Assembly (NCBI GenBank): GCA_003648815.1
Contig: QMPZ01000040.1
Location: 1 to 10,679 of the forward strand
Direction of reading: 5' to 3'
Source: Candidatus Aerophobota bacterium
GTDB taxonomy: Bacteria; Aerophobota; Aerophobia; Aerophobales; B47-G16
DNA: 10,679 nucleotides
A program made the position numbers and the translations under genes. Below are positions 1-7,300 of this stretch, piece after piece. Under the pieces are notes generated by a model that did not search any database, was not told the DNA's origin, and saw nothing but the letters and a program-made list of their open reading frames with translations. Within the stretch, counting starts at the first letter, position 1, and every line of letters starts with the position of its first letter.

Positions 1-30
1 AGAACATCAGTATACAAGTTTAAACCCTCT

Positions 31-183
31 TCTGTAGGGCGTTACAGAGATTTTCTTTCCAAAAAACCCAGGTTGCCAATACAAAATTACCCTAAAAATT
101 GCCCTTCACGTGGCAAACATGGGCTAGAATTTGGGCAGTTGGGGTATTTTTTGGTTTAAAAAATTACTCTGTTACGCTACAGA
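31..183. repeat. Imperfect long palindrome, possible MITE
   Basis: The gene-free left edge (1-281) holds nested inverted repeats. The outer arms are TCTGTAGGGCGTTACAGAG (31-49) and, inverted, CTCTGTTACGCTACAGA (167-183). Each arm is itself a small dyad (TCTGTA/TACAGA on the left, TCTGT/ACAGA on the right). Inner arms around 84-104 (ACCCTAAAAATTGCCC core) and 133-152 (GGGCAGTTGGGGTA core) also pair imperfectly. This could be a small non-autonomous transposon or a structured 3' region of the minus-strand operon that ends at 282. No transposase or flanking target duplication is visible. No gene is supported in 1-281. Confidence 0.5.
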
Positions 184-281
184 TAAGAATTTTGTAAAAT
201 TTTAGCCCCAGAGAAAGCAAAGTCTGGATGAAAAAATTATGAGAAAATCGAGGACTTTTTCACCAGTTTTCTATTGCGGGT

Positions 282-791
282 TTATTTTGGTAAATTCAAA
301 TCTTCTTGTAATTCATGGATATTTCCTTTGAGAAAATTCATGACTTCAATCAATTGTTCCTCTGTTCCGGAAACGGTTACTGCTTTATTTTTCTGGTACT
401 TATTAATACAATCTTCAATGCTCTCGCCTGTATTTTTCATCCAATCTCTTAATTGCTTTGAATTTAAATAATCTAAAATAAAATGTAGATACCACACTTT
501 TACATAATCTTTCCCTTTCCTTGAAAGAAAAAGAAGAATTGGCTCTTTTATGAATTTAACTTTCTCCTTATCTCCTCTCCCCAAATCATGAAGGCTTCTT
601 CCTTGGAGACTCACAGCATCCATGATTGAAATATTCCCCCCTCTACTCCTTGGTATTCTTCTTTTTTCAATGTACTCTCTAAAATCTTCTGGCATGTTTA
701 CATTATCAATTGCTCTATTAATGTACTCTGATACTTCCTTAGATATTTCCATCCTTTGTGCCCATTTATTATGAATGATCCACCCAGGCAC
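282..791 (-). CDS. HD-like hypothetical protein, paralogue 1
   Basis: A 169-residue soluble protein whose family I do not recognise by name. It starts with GTG at 791, preceded by AAAGAGG about seven bases upstream. It is clearly homologous to the next gene upstream (824-1333): both begin MPxWxIHNKWA, both have HDxGRG in the middle, and both have YVKxWYLHxxLDY about 30 residues later. Here these are H7, H68-D69, H103 and D107. The order H...HD...D is that of HD-superfamily metal-dependent phosphohydrolases, so a divergent HD-like hydrolase is possible. That is inferred from conserved residues only. The C-terminal part (about 125-165) is charged and looks helical. The gap to the upstream gene is 32 bases, consistent with one operon downstream of two nuclease-like genes. 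No signal peptide or membrane segment is seen. Confidence 0.8.
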   Translation of the reverse strand: MPGWIIHNKWAQRMEISKEVSEYINRAIDNVNMPEDFREYIEKRRIPRSRGGNISIMDAVSLQGRSLHDLGRGDKEKVKFIKEPILLFLSRKGKDYVKVWYLHFILDYLNSKQLRDWMKNTGESIEDCINKYQKNKAVTVSGTEEQLIEVMNFLKGNIHELQEDLNLPK

Positions 792-823
792 GTTATCGCC
801 TCTTTCTTTTATAATTAATCATT

Positions 824-1333
824 TCAACTGTTACTTTCTAAATCCTGCAAAATCTGTGTTGAATTACTTCTAATCAAATCTTTTACCGCTTCTAACTCTG
901 GACATGTTTTAGTTCTTTCTTCGAGTCTGCTCAGAATTTCCTCAATAGGATAAGCAGCTGCTAATTTTTCTACATAGTCCAAAGCATGATGCAGATACCA
1001 AGCCTTAACATACTCACTGCCTTTATGACGCATAAATTTCAACTGAATATACGTAGCAGTTTTATTACTCCTACCTCTACCTGCATCATGCTCTATCCAT
1101 AGAAGTTTACGAAAAAGATGGGAGTCAGACCGAAGACTTTTGAGATTTGCTTTATAAGGCCAGCTGCTATGTGTCCTTTTATAAAAATCTAACCAATTGT
1201 CTCTATCCGCAGCAAAATCTAAGAAACCAGGACATTTCTCGGGAGAATCAATTAGACAGTTAACATAATTTGAAACTTGTATAGATATTCCCAATTTCTC
1301 AGCCCATTTGTTATGAATGTTCCATTCAGGCAT
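824..1333 (-). CDS. HD-like hypothetical protein, paralogue 2
   Basis: A 169-residue protein, the tandem paralogue of the gene at 282-791 and of the same length. The ATG at 1333 follows GAGAAGG with a five-base spacer. Shared landmarks are H7 (in IHNKWAEKLGIS), H82-D83 (in EHDAGRGR), H115 and D119 (in WYLHHALDY). The region between H7 and the HD pair (about 30-75) is unlike that of paralogue 1, so the pair may differ in partner or substrate. If the HD reading is right it would be a cytosolic metal-dependent phosphohydrolase; this is inference, and the family could instead be a helical metal-binding fold without catalysis. It lies 15 bases after the stop of the PD-(D/E)XK/zinc-ribbon gene, which implies co-transcription with it. 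Confidence 0.8.
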   Translation of the reverse strand: MPEWNIHNKWAEKLGISIQVSNYVNCLIDSPEKCPGFLDFAADRDNWLDFYKRTHSSWPYKANLKSLRSDSHLFRKLLWIEHDAGRGRSNKTATYIQLKFMRHKGSEYVKAWYLHHALDYVEKLAAAYPIEEILSRLEERTKTCPELEAVKDLIRSNSTQILQDLESNS

Positions 1334-1348
1334 TATACCTTCTCTCTT

Positions 1349-2092
1349 TTAATTTTGGGTTTTCCAAGCTATGCGTACTTTATCCCAATTCCTAAATACT
1401 TTTTTAAGCATTGGAGTTTTTTCAACCTCTTCTGGTATATAATCAGGCACTCCTCGATATATCCGATTAGTACTTGAGCTTTCAAATGTGTCAGCAAATA
1501 AGCTCCAAAACCATGGAGTTTCAGCCTCTAAAGGCAGGCTACAATTGGGGCAATTTAACTCTTTTGGAGTAAAGGTTTTTCGACATTGCTGACATTCCAG
1601 TTTTACTCTCTCTTTAGCCTGTCTACTTAAAAATCTATGTTGATTGTCAGGTGTAACTATTTCTGTAATAATTTTAGATGGATTTACCTGAAGTAAGCCT
1701 ATCCCAAAGGACTTACAGAATTCAATGAGATCATCAGAAAATTTTCCTTCGTGAGCCATTAAATATAAAAATAACCTTTCAGCCCACGTATTAAGCTTTG
1801 ACATTGCAAACTTATACCAAAAAATCTGCCCGATTCCTTTAATAATGTCATCATTAGGACTTTTGTACTCAATACAATGTAGCTCAATACAAGTATAACC
1901 ATCACTTTTGTAAAATTTACCTCCGACTATATCAATATGACCAAAGTCCTTGGGTTGAGGAATAGCTCCCACTCCTCTTATTTTAAATTGATTATATGTT
2001 TTTTCTTTTATTGGCACTTCATCTTCAACATTTGAACACCCCTTTTCTTTTTCTAAGAAAATTTTTACATTCTGAAAAAGTTCTTGATCCAT
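1349..2092 (-). CDS. PD-(D/E)XK nuclease-like protein with zinc ribbon
   Basis: A 247-residue protein with a restriction-endonuclease-like pattern: D54 (in GHIDIV), then E75-Y-K77 (CIEYK), then Q89 and Y93 in a GIGQIFWYKF segment. This fits the D-x(n)-ExK core followed by the usual helix. A four-cysteine zinc ribbon follows at C167, C170, C181 and C184 (CQQC...CPNC), a common nucleic-acid- or protein-binding module. The tail has two tryptophan-rich stretches. The frame stays open to an ATG at 2272, but I chose the ATG at 2092. AAAGGAGG lies five bases before it, and the upstream stretch is better explained by another frame (see the GIY-YIG tail). The gene sits between the GIY-YIG gene and the HD-like paralogues. 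A structure-specific nuclease or restriction-type effector is plausible; the substrate cannot be read from sequence. Confidence 0.75.
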   Translation of the reverse strand: MDQELFQNVKIFLEKEKGCSNVEDEVPIKEKTYNQFKIRGVGAIPQPKDFGHIDIVGGKFYKSDGYTCIELHCIEYKSPNDDIIKGIGQIFWYKFAMSKLNTWAERLFLYLMAHEGKFSDDLIEFCKSFGIGLLQVNPSKIITEIVTPDNQHRFLSRQAKERVKLECQQCRKTFTPKELNCPNCSLPLEAETPWFWSLFADTFESSSTNRIYRGVPDYIPEEVEKTPMLKKVFRNWDKVRIAWKTQN

Positions 2093-2097
2093 CTCAT

Positions 2098-2105
2098 CCT
2101 CCTTT
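2098..2105 (-). promoter_or_regulatory. Shine-Dalgarno site fixing the start at 2092
   Basis: On the minus strand AAAGGAGG is followed by ATGAG and then ATG GAT CAA. This is a full anti-SD match at five-base spacing. It decides the start of the PD-(D/E)XK/zinc-ribbon gene in preference to the ATG 60 codons upstream, which has no comparable site and lies inside sequence that codes convincingly in another frame. Confidence 0.8.
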
Positions 2106-2123
2106 AGAAGAATGATCGTAGTT

Positions 2124-2375
2124 TTATATGTTCCCAGTATTCGTTGGCTCATTATAGTTGACCAATTCTGTCCCGGCAATAAAGACAACATATCTTGCGC
2201 GGTTTTGAACAAAAAGGATGTGAGACCACGATTCCCGATTAAAAGGACTTTTCTCCACAAGGACACGTACAATTTGTTGTCTTCTCCATAGCTCTAAATG
2301 CTCAGGGATGTCAGTTCCGGCTTCAAAATCACTATTTAGAGCGGATTGAAAGGTTCCGGTGGTGTAGTCCCACAG
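2124..2375 (-). pseudogene. Out-of-frame C-terminal extension of the GIY-YIG gene
   Basis: From the C6 tract to TAA at 2126-2124, the frame one base back from the GIY-YIG frame is open for 83 codons and reads like real protein: it starts LWDYTTGTFQSALNSDF, then has IPEHLELWRRQQIVRVLVEK, and ends NEPTNTGNI. It contains no ATG, and its only GTG is deep inside (2258) without a ribosome site, so it is unlikely to be an independent gene. Joined to the GIY-YIG protein by a -1 step at P107-P108 it would give a product of about 191 residues. It would also end 31 bases before the next start, matching the tight spacing of this operon. The cause could be a real base loss (C7 to C6), a sequencing homopolymer error, or programmed/phase-variable slippage. 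I recognise no domain in the tail. Confidence 0.55.
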
Positions 2376-2698
2376 GGGGGATTGAATTTTCGGCGCAGCT
2401 GGTCTTCAATGTATAGGCGTTGTTTCTGATTTTGGATATACAGCACCGCATATGCTAACTTTCCATTGATACGATGTTTCTCCCAGCACGACTTACGTGA
2501 ATGATTCTTCAAACGCCTTTTCAACCCTTGGCTATCTTGCCACATACCCTCACCAGCAGTCCCGATGTCTAACACGATTGGTAAATGAGCTCCCCGAAAA
2601 GACATGACCACGTAGACACCAGGCTCATCTCTAATGTTCTCTATATCTGAATATGGGCCATCAAATTCGTATCCAGCCAATTTAATTTTTGTCATCAT
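2336..2698 (-). CDS. GIY-YIG endonuclease domain protein
   Basis: A 120-residue protein as it stands, starting at ATG 2698 behind GAGGGAG (seven-base spacer); a second ATG follows directly. GIY-YIG signatures are in order: GVY at 27-29 (GIY strand), LDIG at 43-46 (YIG strand variant), basic RR at 61-62 with H66 in the catalytic helix, and E98 (RLYIEDQ) as the candidate metal ligand followed by N106. The family performs single-metal phosphodiester cleavage in repair, homing and restriction enzymes; the DNA target here is unknown. The current C-terminus (109-120, CGTTPPEPFNPL) is probably an out-of-frame artefact. A C6 run encodes P107-P108, and the -1 frame continues convincingly for 83 residues. 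It is the first gene of the compact minus-strand group reaching 282. Confidence 0.85.
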   Translation of the reverse strand: MMTKIKLAGYEFDGPYSDIENIRDEPGVYVVMSFRGAHLPIVLDIGTAGEGMWQDSQGLKRRLKNHSRKSCWEKHRINGKLAYAVLYIQNQKQRLYIEDQLRRKFNPPCGTTPPEPFNPL

Positions 2699-2738
2699 TT
2701 TTTCACTCCCTCTATCATGCCAAACAAAATGTCGTCTA

Positions 2739-2762
2739 ACTTGAGTTATGTAAAATTCAAGT
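2739..2762. repeat. Short dyad upstream of the GIY-YIG gene
   Basis: ACTTGA and TCAAGT form a 6-bp inverted repeat with a 12-base centre, about 40 bases upstream of the GIY-YIG start. It could be an operator or a chance dyad. The remaining gene-free stretch (2699-2871) shows no convincing -35/-10 pair. Confidence 0.2.
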
Positions 2763-2871
2763 GTCTTTTTCTCACTTCAACCATGTATAACACCAATTCG
2801 TCTTGGTTTAACCATTTCAAGTTCTTATTCTCTCCGAAATGTTATATTTCCTATCTTTTGTAACTTATTAT

Positions 2872-3375
2872 CTAGCCATCTATGAATAAATTCCAGTTAT
2901 CCTGATAACCCAATATGTCTTCTAAACGGATTGCAGTATGCATACTCTTCGGATTCTTGGGCTTTCTTCCTCCATGCTTTGTGAGATATTCATCATAATT
3001 GTTAAAAATGATTCCTTGCAGATCTTTTGCTCGAAGAATATAGAATCGGTCTTTGTCCACATCATTATCCTTGAGCTTCACAAAAACATATAGGAGATTC
3101 TCACCGAGGTTCTTCATCCCAGTTATTTTTTGAGTCTTTGTCTTTTCATCGTAATTAATATCCAAGAAAAAATCTGCACAAAGCATCCAATCCCCCTTGG
3201 CACTTGTCTTCACCTGGACAGGAATACTAACCAAGTTTTTGTTAGTAGCGATAATATCAAAATCCGGGACATTTCCTGTAAAGGTAGTTGCAAGCAATCC
3301 TCTACGGCACAACTCAGCGGAGACCAAATATTCACCTACCATTTTTGTAAGCTGCATATCTCTACCTGTGACCAC
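2872..3375 (-). CDS. PD-(D/E)XK endonuclease-like protein
   Basis: A 167-residue cytosolic protein. The start is GTG at 3375, six bases behind AAGGAGG. The fold signature is near the N-terminus: E15 in a GEYLVSAELCRRG helix, D40 in PDFDIIA, then Q54-V-K56 in PVQVKTS. E...D...QxK is the typical core of small stand-alone PD-(D/E)XK endonucleases of the restriction/resolvase-like group. The rest (about 95-165) is a FYILRAKDL strand followed by a basic GGRKPKNPK loop and helices, possibly DNA-contacting. It is transcribed towards the GIY-YIG gene with a 173-base gap, so it is a neighbour rather than certainly in the same operon. Its role could be restriction, mobile-element or repair related. The nuclease fold is well supported; the biological role is not. 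Confidence 0.85.
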   Translation of the reverse strand: MVTGRDMQLTKMVGEYLVSAELCRRGLLATTFTGNVPDFDIIATNKNLVSIPVQVKTSAKGDWMLCADFFLDINYDEKTKTQKITGMKNLGENLLYVFVKLKDNDVDKDRFYILRAKDLQGIIFNNYDEYLTKHGGRKPKNPKSMHTAIRLEDILGYQDNWNLFIDG

Positions 3376-3451
3376 TATATTCCTCCTTGGTGATTTCTAA
3401 TATTCTAAAAGATTTCCCCTGGGTAAAAAGTATCTCCTCTTTTTGATCTAT

Positions 3452-3562
3452 TTATTGGCCCCATTGCACTGCTTTTGTTTCATAACCAATAGTTACCAAG
3501 ACTTTCTTTGAATCGAGTCTTATTCTTGCCCCAATCACACTCAACAACGTTGTTAAACTCAA
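3452..3562 (-). other. Possible small ORF or gene remnant
   Basis: Between the membrane-protein gene and the PD-(D/E)XK gene, a minus-strand frame of about 36 codons ends with the protein-like stretch ARIRLDSKKVLVTIGYETKA and TAA at 3454. It could start at a TTG at 3562, but I see no ribosome binding site. Another frame here has a 32-codon ATG ORF that looks no better. The most likely reading is the 3' end of a lost gene, or chance. The other bases of 3376-3628 hold only the ribosome binding site of the gene at 3375. Confidence 0.15.
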
Positions 3563-3628
3563 ATAGATTAATTAGCATTGCGCTGGTATTTCCATTTTGG
3601 GCAGAGTATGACTATTTCACCTCACTAA

Positions 3629-3976
3629 TTATTCTTCCTTTTGGCTGTCGATATACAAGGCCACCCTGTAGGATTCTTTGGAAAAGGCTAATCTATCAAG
3701 GGCAAGGATTATAGAGACAACACCAATGAGCGAGAAAATAACTCCTAACGCTCTTGCATAGTCACACAAAAGCCTTAGCTCAAACATCATAAAATTTTTG
3801 GGAGGTGTTGCGTAGGTTTTCTGGACAAGAGTGAGCTTACCGACATAAAAGTACACTCCTATTCCAGCTAACGTGAGAATTACTCCTACGGCTATAAGAA
3901 GTAGGAGAACAATCCTTTCTGTTTTATACTGTTTAAGGCGTTTTTTGACTATTGCCTCTAAAGACCTTTGGGGCAT
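3629..3976 (-). CDS. Small two-helix membrane protein
   Basis: A 115-residue protein of unknown function. The ATG at 3976 is preceded by AAAGAGGT with a four-base spacer. A basic N-terminal segment (about 1-21, rich in K and R) is followed by a hydrophobic helix at about 22-44, then an exposed loop of about 30 residues, then a second hydrophobic helix at about 76-94 and a charged tail ending QKEE. By the positive-inside rule both ends are probably cytoplasmic with the loop outside. No catalytic motif is visible and I do not recognise the family. A promoter-like sequence lies about 60 bases upstream, beside the MITE. It is separated by 253 bases from the nuclease block, so shared function is not implied. 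Confidence 0.75.
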   Translation of the reverse strand: MPQRSLEAIVKKRLKQYKTERIVLLLLIAVGVILTLAGIGVYFYVGKLTLVQKTYATPPKNFMMFELRLLCDYARALGVIFSLIGVVSIILALDRLAFSKESYRVALYIDSQKEE

Positions 3977-4034
3977 TGGTACCTCTTTAATTTTTGTTAA
4001 TTAAGCTTGCCAAGAGATGGATATTCTTGAAAAT

Positions 4035-4062
4035 ATGATAGCAAAAATTAGGTATTTGTTAA
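4035..4062 (-). promoter_or_regulatory. Sigma70-type promoter of the membrane-protein gene
   Basis: On the minus strand TTAACA (4062-4057), a 16-base spacer and TATCAT (4040-4035) each differ by one base from consensus. Initiation near 4028 would give a leader of about 50 bases to the ATG at 3976. The -35 lies 12 bases from the edge of the MITE at 4075. Confidence 0.5.
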
Positions 4063-4074
4063 ATTAAGGCATAC

Positions 4075-4216
4075 CAGAAATTGGGACAGTTTTCACGTCA
4101 TTGCGAGCCTGCGGAGCAGGCGTGGCAATCCCAGGAGATTGCTTCGTCGCTTACGCTTTTCGCAATGCCAGGTGATACGCTTGTTTTACCTTGAAGAAAA
4201 AGTGTCCCAACTCCAG
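4075..4216. mobile_element. 142-bp MITE with the IS4-type ends
   Basis: The left end (4075-4094, CAGAAATTGGGACAGTTTT) and inverted right end (4197-4216, CTGGAGTTGGGACACTTTTT) match the terminal repeats of the insertion sequence at 9212-10443 (CTGAAGTTGGGACACTTTTT) apart from a few bases. There is no coding capacity. The interior is the cloverleaf-like CATTGCG repeat. The likely reading is a non-autonomous derivative mobilised by the IS transposase, or an IS end pair into which the repeat was inserted. No target duplication is visible. With the hairpin at 4221 it fills the gene-free interval 3977-4330. Confidence 0.65.
4099..4167. repeat. Cloverleaf-like CATTGCG palindromic repeat
   Basis: An outer stem CATTGCG (4099-4105) pairs with CGCAATG (4161-4167). 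Inside are GCCTGC/GCAGGC (4107-4112 with 4116-4121, three-base loop) and GCAATC/GATTGC (4125-4130 with 4137-4142, six-base loop), plus a weak CGT/ACG hairpin near 4146-4155. Repeats beginning GTCATTGCGAG with this arm structure are dispersed in many bacterial genomes. The GC-rich composition contrasts with the AT-rich surroundings, which supports it being acquired. Confidence 0.7.
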
Positions 4217-4220
4217 AATC

Positions 4221-4249
4221 AGGGAGGAAATGCAAAGCATTTCCTCCCT
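4221..4249. terminator. Perfect 13-bp hairpin, possible terminator
   Basis: AGGGAGGAAATGC (4221-4233), loop AAA, then GCATTTCCTCCCT (4237-4249) form a perfect stem about 80-110 bases past the stop of the large secreted protein gene. On the minus strand the U-rich tract expected of an intrinsic terminator is missing just after the stem, so it may be a weak terminator, a transcript-stabilising hairpin or a small palindromic repeat. Confidence 0.4.
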
Positions 4250-4330
4250 AACGCTTATGTTCTTTTTCCTTAATAATAAAAGAATCAATACTTCTTATAA
4301 AATCAAGAGAAAAGAGACTATATAAGTTTC

Positions 4331-7300
4331 CTATTGGTGACTTTTGCAGGTGATAGGAAAGGAGAAGGTCCTGCCATCGGCAAATCCAATTGTAAGTTTA
4401 TAGGAAGTATTCCCTGCAGCGATGGAACCATTATCCTGAAGATAAAGATCAAAAGTCCTCTTTTCTCCAGGAAGTGTAGCTTCAAAGCTACCGTCAGAGT
4501 GGTTAAGAGTTATCCCATCGTAAACCACAACAATTAGCCACATACCATTACTGGGTTTGGTATCCCAGACCGAGAATTGACCATTGGTGTTGCGTATCTC
4601 AAGCCATTTTATAGTTTTTTTGGGTGCATTTAATATTAACTGGAAATGAGTATCTGGATGACCATCGCCCCTGAGTTTTTCACTTTTTTGAGCATAATCC
4701 AGCTTACTTTGTCTTTCAACCAGCAGTACATTAGCACGAACTACAACAGCAGGTGGATGCACCTTTTTAGGATGTGAAGTTTCAATCTCAAGAAGAGGCC
4801 ATTTTGTTTTATCTTTGTACTCTCTTGACCAGAAGTTATAGATGGACTCGGAAAGCCCTGCATGGGGAATCTCAACCATTTTAATCATCAATCCGTAGTT
4901 TGGTTTGCCAGAAAGCCACATTTTTACAAGAGAGGTTATATCCACAGAAACCCATCTATTAACCTCAGCAGGAGGTTTAAATTTCACTACTGGATGAGAA
5001 TCAAAAGCAGGCTGATTATTCCAAGTTATCTCACCTTCTTTTGCTGTTTTTTCTATCTTTCCGGGATGATAAGTATCAGTCCCCTCATTCCATGGCTCAA
5101 GCACTCTGTAAACCCCAAGGGTTAATGAATTAGAACCGCCAATATTGTAAAGATACAACTTTAGTGTTGCCTTTTTACAGGGAACTTTTGGCAGGTCAAA
5201 TTTTAAGTACGCTCTTTTTTCTCCACCAGGTACCTGCCATCCAGCACCAATTATTTCCCATTTTCCCCAATTGGCATTGTCCCAGTTACGGTAAGAATAG
5301 GCAAAAACATGGGAGTCAGCTGTTGGGTGAAGTTTTATAATATTTAAGGGGGTACCGGATGGAGCAGCGGTGGATGGTTTTTTTTCTGGAGAAGCTCCGG
5401 GAGCTTTAAAGACAGAAAGCTTAAAATCTGTAAATCTTGCCTCTAATGAGTTGCCTCCCCAGCTTTTTCCAATAAAACCAATACGGGTAAACTTATCTTT
5501 GGTAAGTATCTGACCCAACATTTTCCAGTTTCTTGAATCAGGAGATCTGTAGTAAAAGCTGTAATTATCCCCTTTTCTTTCTATTTTTAAAAATACAGAA
5601 GTTTGGTTGTAGGGATCATCAAAGTTTCCCTTATTTCCCTTTATAGCTCTTAAGGTGTCAGGCCAGCCTGTAGAGGTTTTTGAATAAGATCCCTCTACTC
5701 TAACCCTTTGAGTGTCATATAATCCAACGTATAAGGCATAAACTGGATTTCTCTCCCTCCCATTCCAGATAACAAGCCCTGTGTGGGTAGCCTGTTTTCT
5801 CTCAGTCACCTTTAGCATAACCTCCGCGCTCCAGGTGTCAGTTTGAGGAACATCAGTAGTTAGAAGTCCTGCTCCACCACGATTGCAGTACCATATATCC
5901 TGATACGGATTTATCTTCAGATAAAATTCATTTCCCTGGATTGAATAATGATCATTACCCTCAGGGTCACTCCATTTCCAGTTTCTCTTAAAAGATGTAA
6001 CTCCTCCCTTAGCAGTTTGAGAAACCTCTGTAGACTCTATTATCTTTACACCTGCCGGCAAGGCATTCTGGTAAAATGACTCAACAATCTGGTTTTGATT
6101 AACCGCTTGAATGAATTTTATTTTCCCCTCAGTGTCTATTATAGCCTCCTGTCCTTCCAGGAGCTCCTTCTGAGTCGTTGAAGTTTTAATATCCACTTTA
6201 CCTTTAACGACTTGAATTTTTATCTCTCCATTAGCTTTAGCTTTAACCACACCTGAGGTCCCTTTTGGCTGGATAGTGGCGCTGGCAGTTCGAATAATGA
6301 TGGGACCATGAAAAGCAACTTCTCCCTGTATAACTTTTATTTCCCTAAAGGATAAAAATTGAAATACCGCTCCTTTTTTAACAAAAAGATAAGTTCTTTC
6401 GCCTTTTTGGGGATCATTGATGTAAATAATACTGGCACCTTCCTTAATTTGAACAGTATCCCCTGGTGTTAAACTAACCATCCCACTTACACCTTCTTTA
6501 AGCTGATAAGAATTTTGATTAATTTTAATCTTGAGATTACCCTGAGCGTAAGCTGTGATTCCAGCATCATAACTTACAACTCTAAATTTGTGAGCCAAAA
6601 CATCTAAGTTCCCCTCCTGAATCCCTTTATGTTTTCTTTTCATCTGCACCCATTCTTCAATATTACGGGCTGGTACCCATTTTAATATCCAAGACTCCTG
6701 TTTAAAGGAATCCATTATTCTAAGATAATCTCCAAATACTCTGGCAGGAGATATTTTTACAAAATTACCGTAAAGATATCTTAAAAATGTTGTTTGAATA
6801 CCCTCCACCTTGTATCCACCATAAGCTAAGGCTGCCATAGCCTTTTTGGTAGTATCAAAATCCTCAAGATAACCCGGGTCATAGTAAATAGAATCCTTAA
6901 ACTCAGGATGGTGTTTATCTAAAAATTTATACATAAGATAGGCAAAAAAATCGGCGGTATTTTCATAAAAAGAGGTGACCCTTTTCCCCTTTTCTGTCTT
7001 TGCCTCAGGTGGTCTCCAAGTAGAATGCTCTGCTCCAAGATAAAATTTATCCCATAAACAGGCCTCTATCCATCTATCTACCATCTGTTTATGAACAAAA
7101 TGCCCTATTTCATGAAATAAAATTGTATAAGGTGGATCTACTCCTTTAAATGCTTTGCTTCCCCAGTACTCTGTATCACTATCAAAAATGTCAATATGAC
7201 CTACTGACTCAAACCCACCTCTTGCATAATGAGGAACACTTGCCCCGGAGACATTGTATCGTACAGGAAGTTTTTGAAGATTGAAAAGGGTCTTGCTTAG

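Noticed and set aside
208..227. CCAGA/TCTGG hairpin as a terminator of the operon ending at 282.
   Set aside because: The stem is only 5 bp with a 10-base loop and no U-tract on the minus strand.
1..281. A CRISPR array or tRNA in the structured left edge.
   Set aside because: There are no regularly spaced direct repeats, and the folding does not give tRNA arms or an anticodon loop.
2093..2272. A 60-codon N-terminal extension of the PD-(D/E)XK/zinc-ribbon protein to the ATG at 2272.
   Set aside because: It has no ribosome site, while AAAGGAGG fixes ATG 2092. The same bases code more convincingly as the tail of the GIY-YIG gene in another frame.
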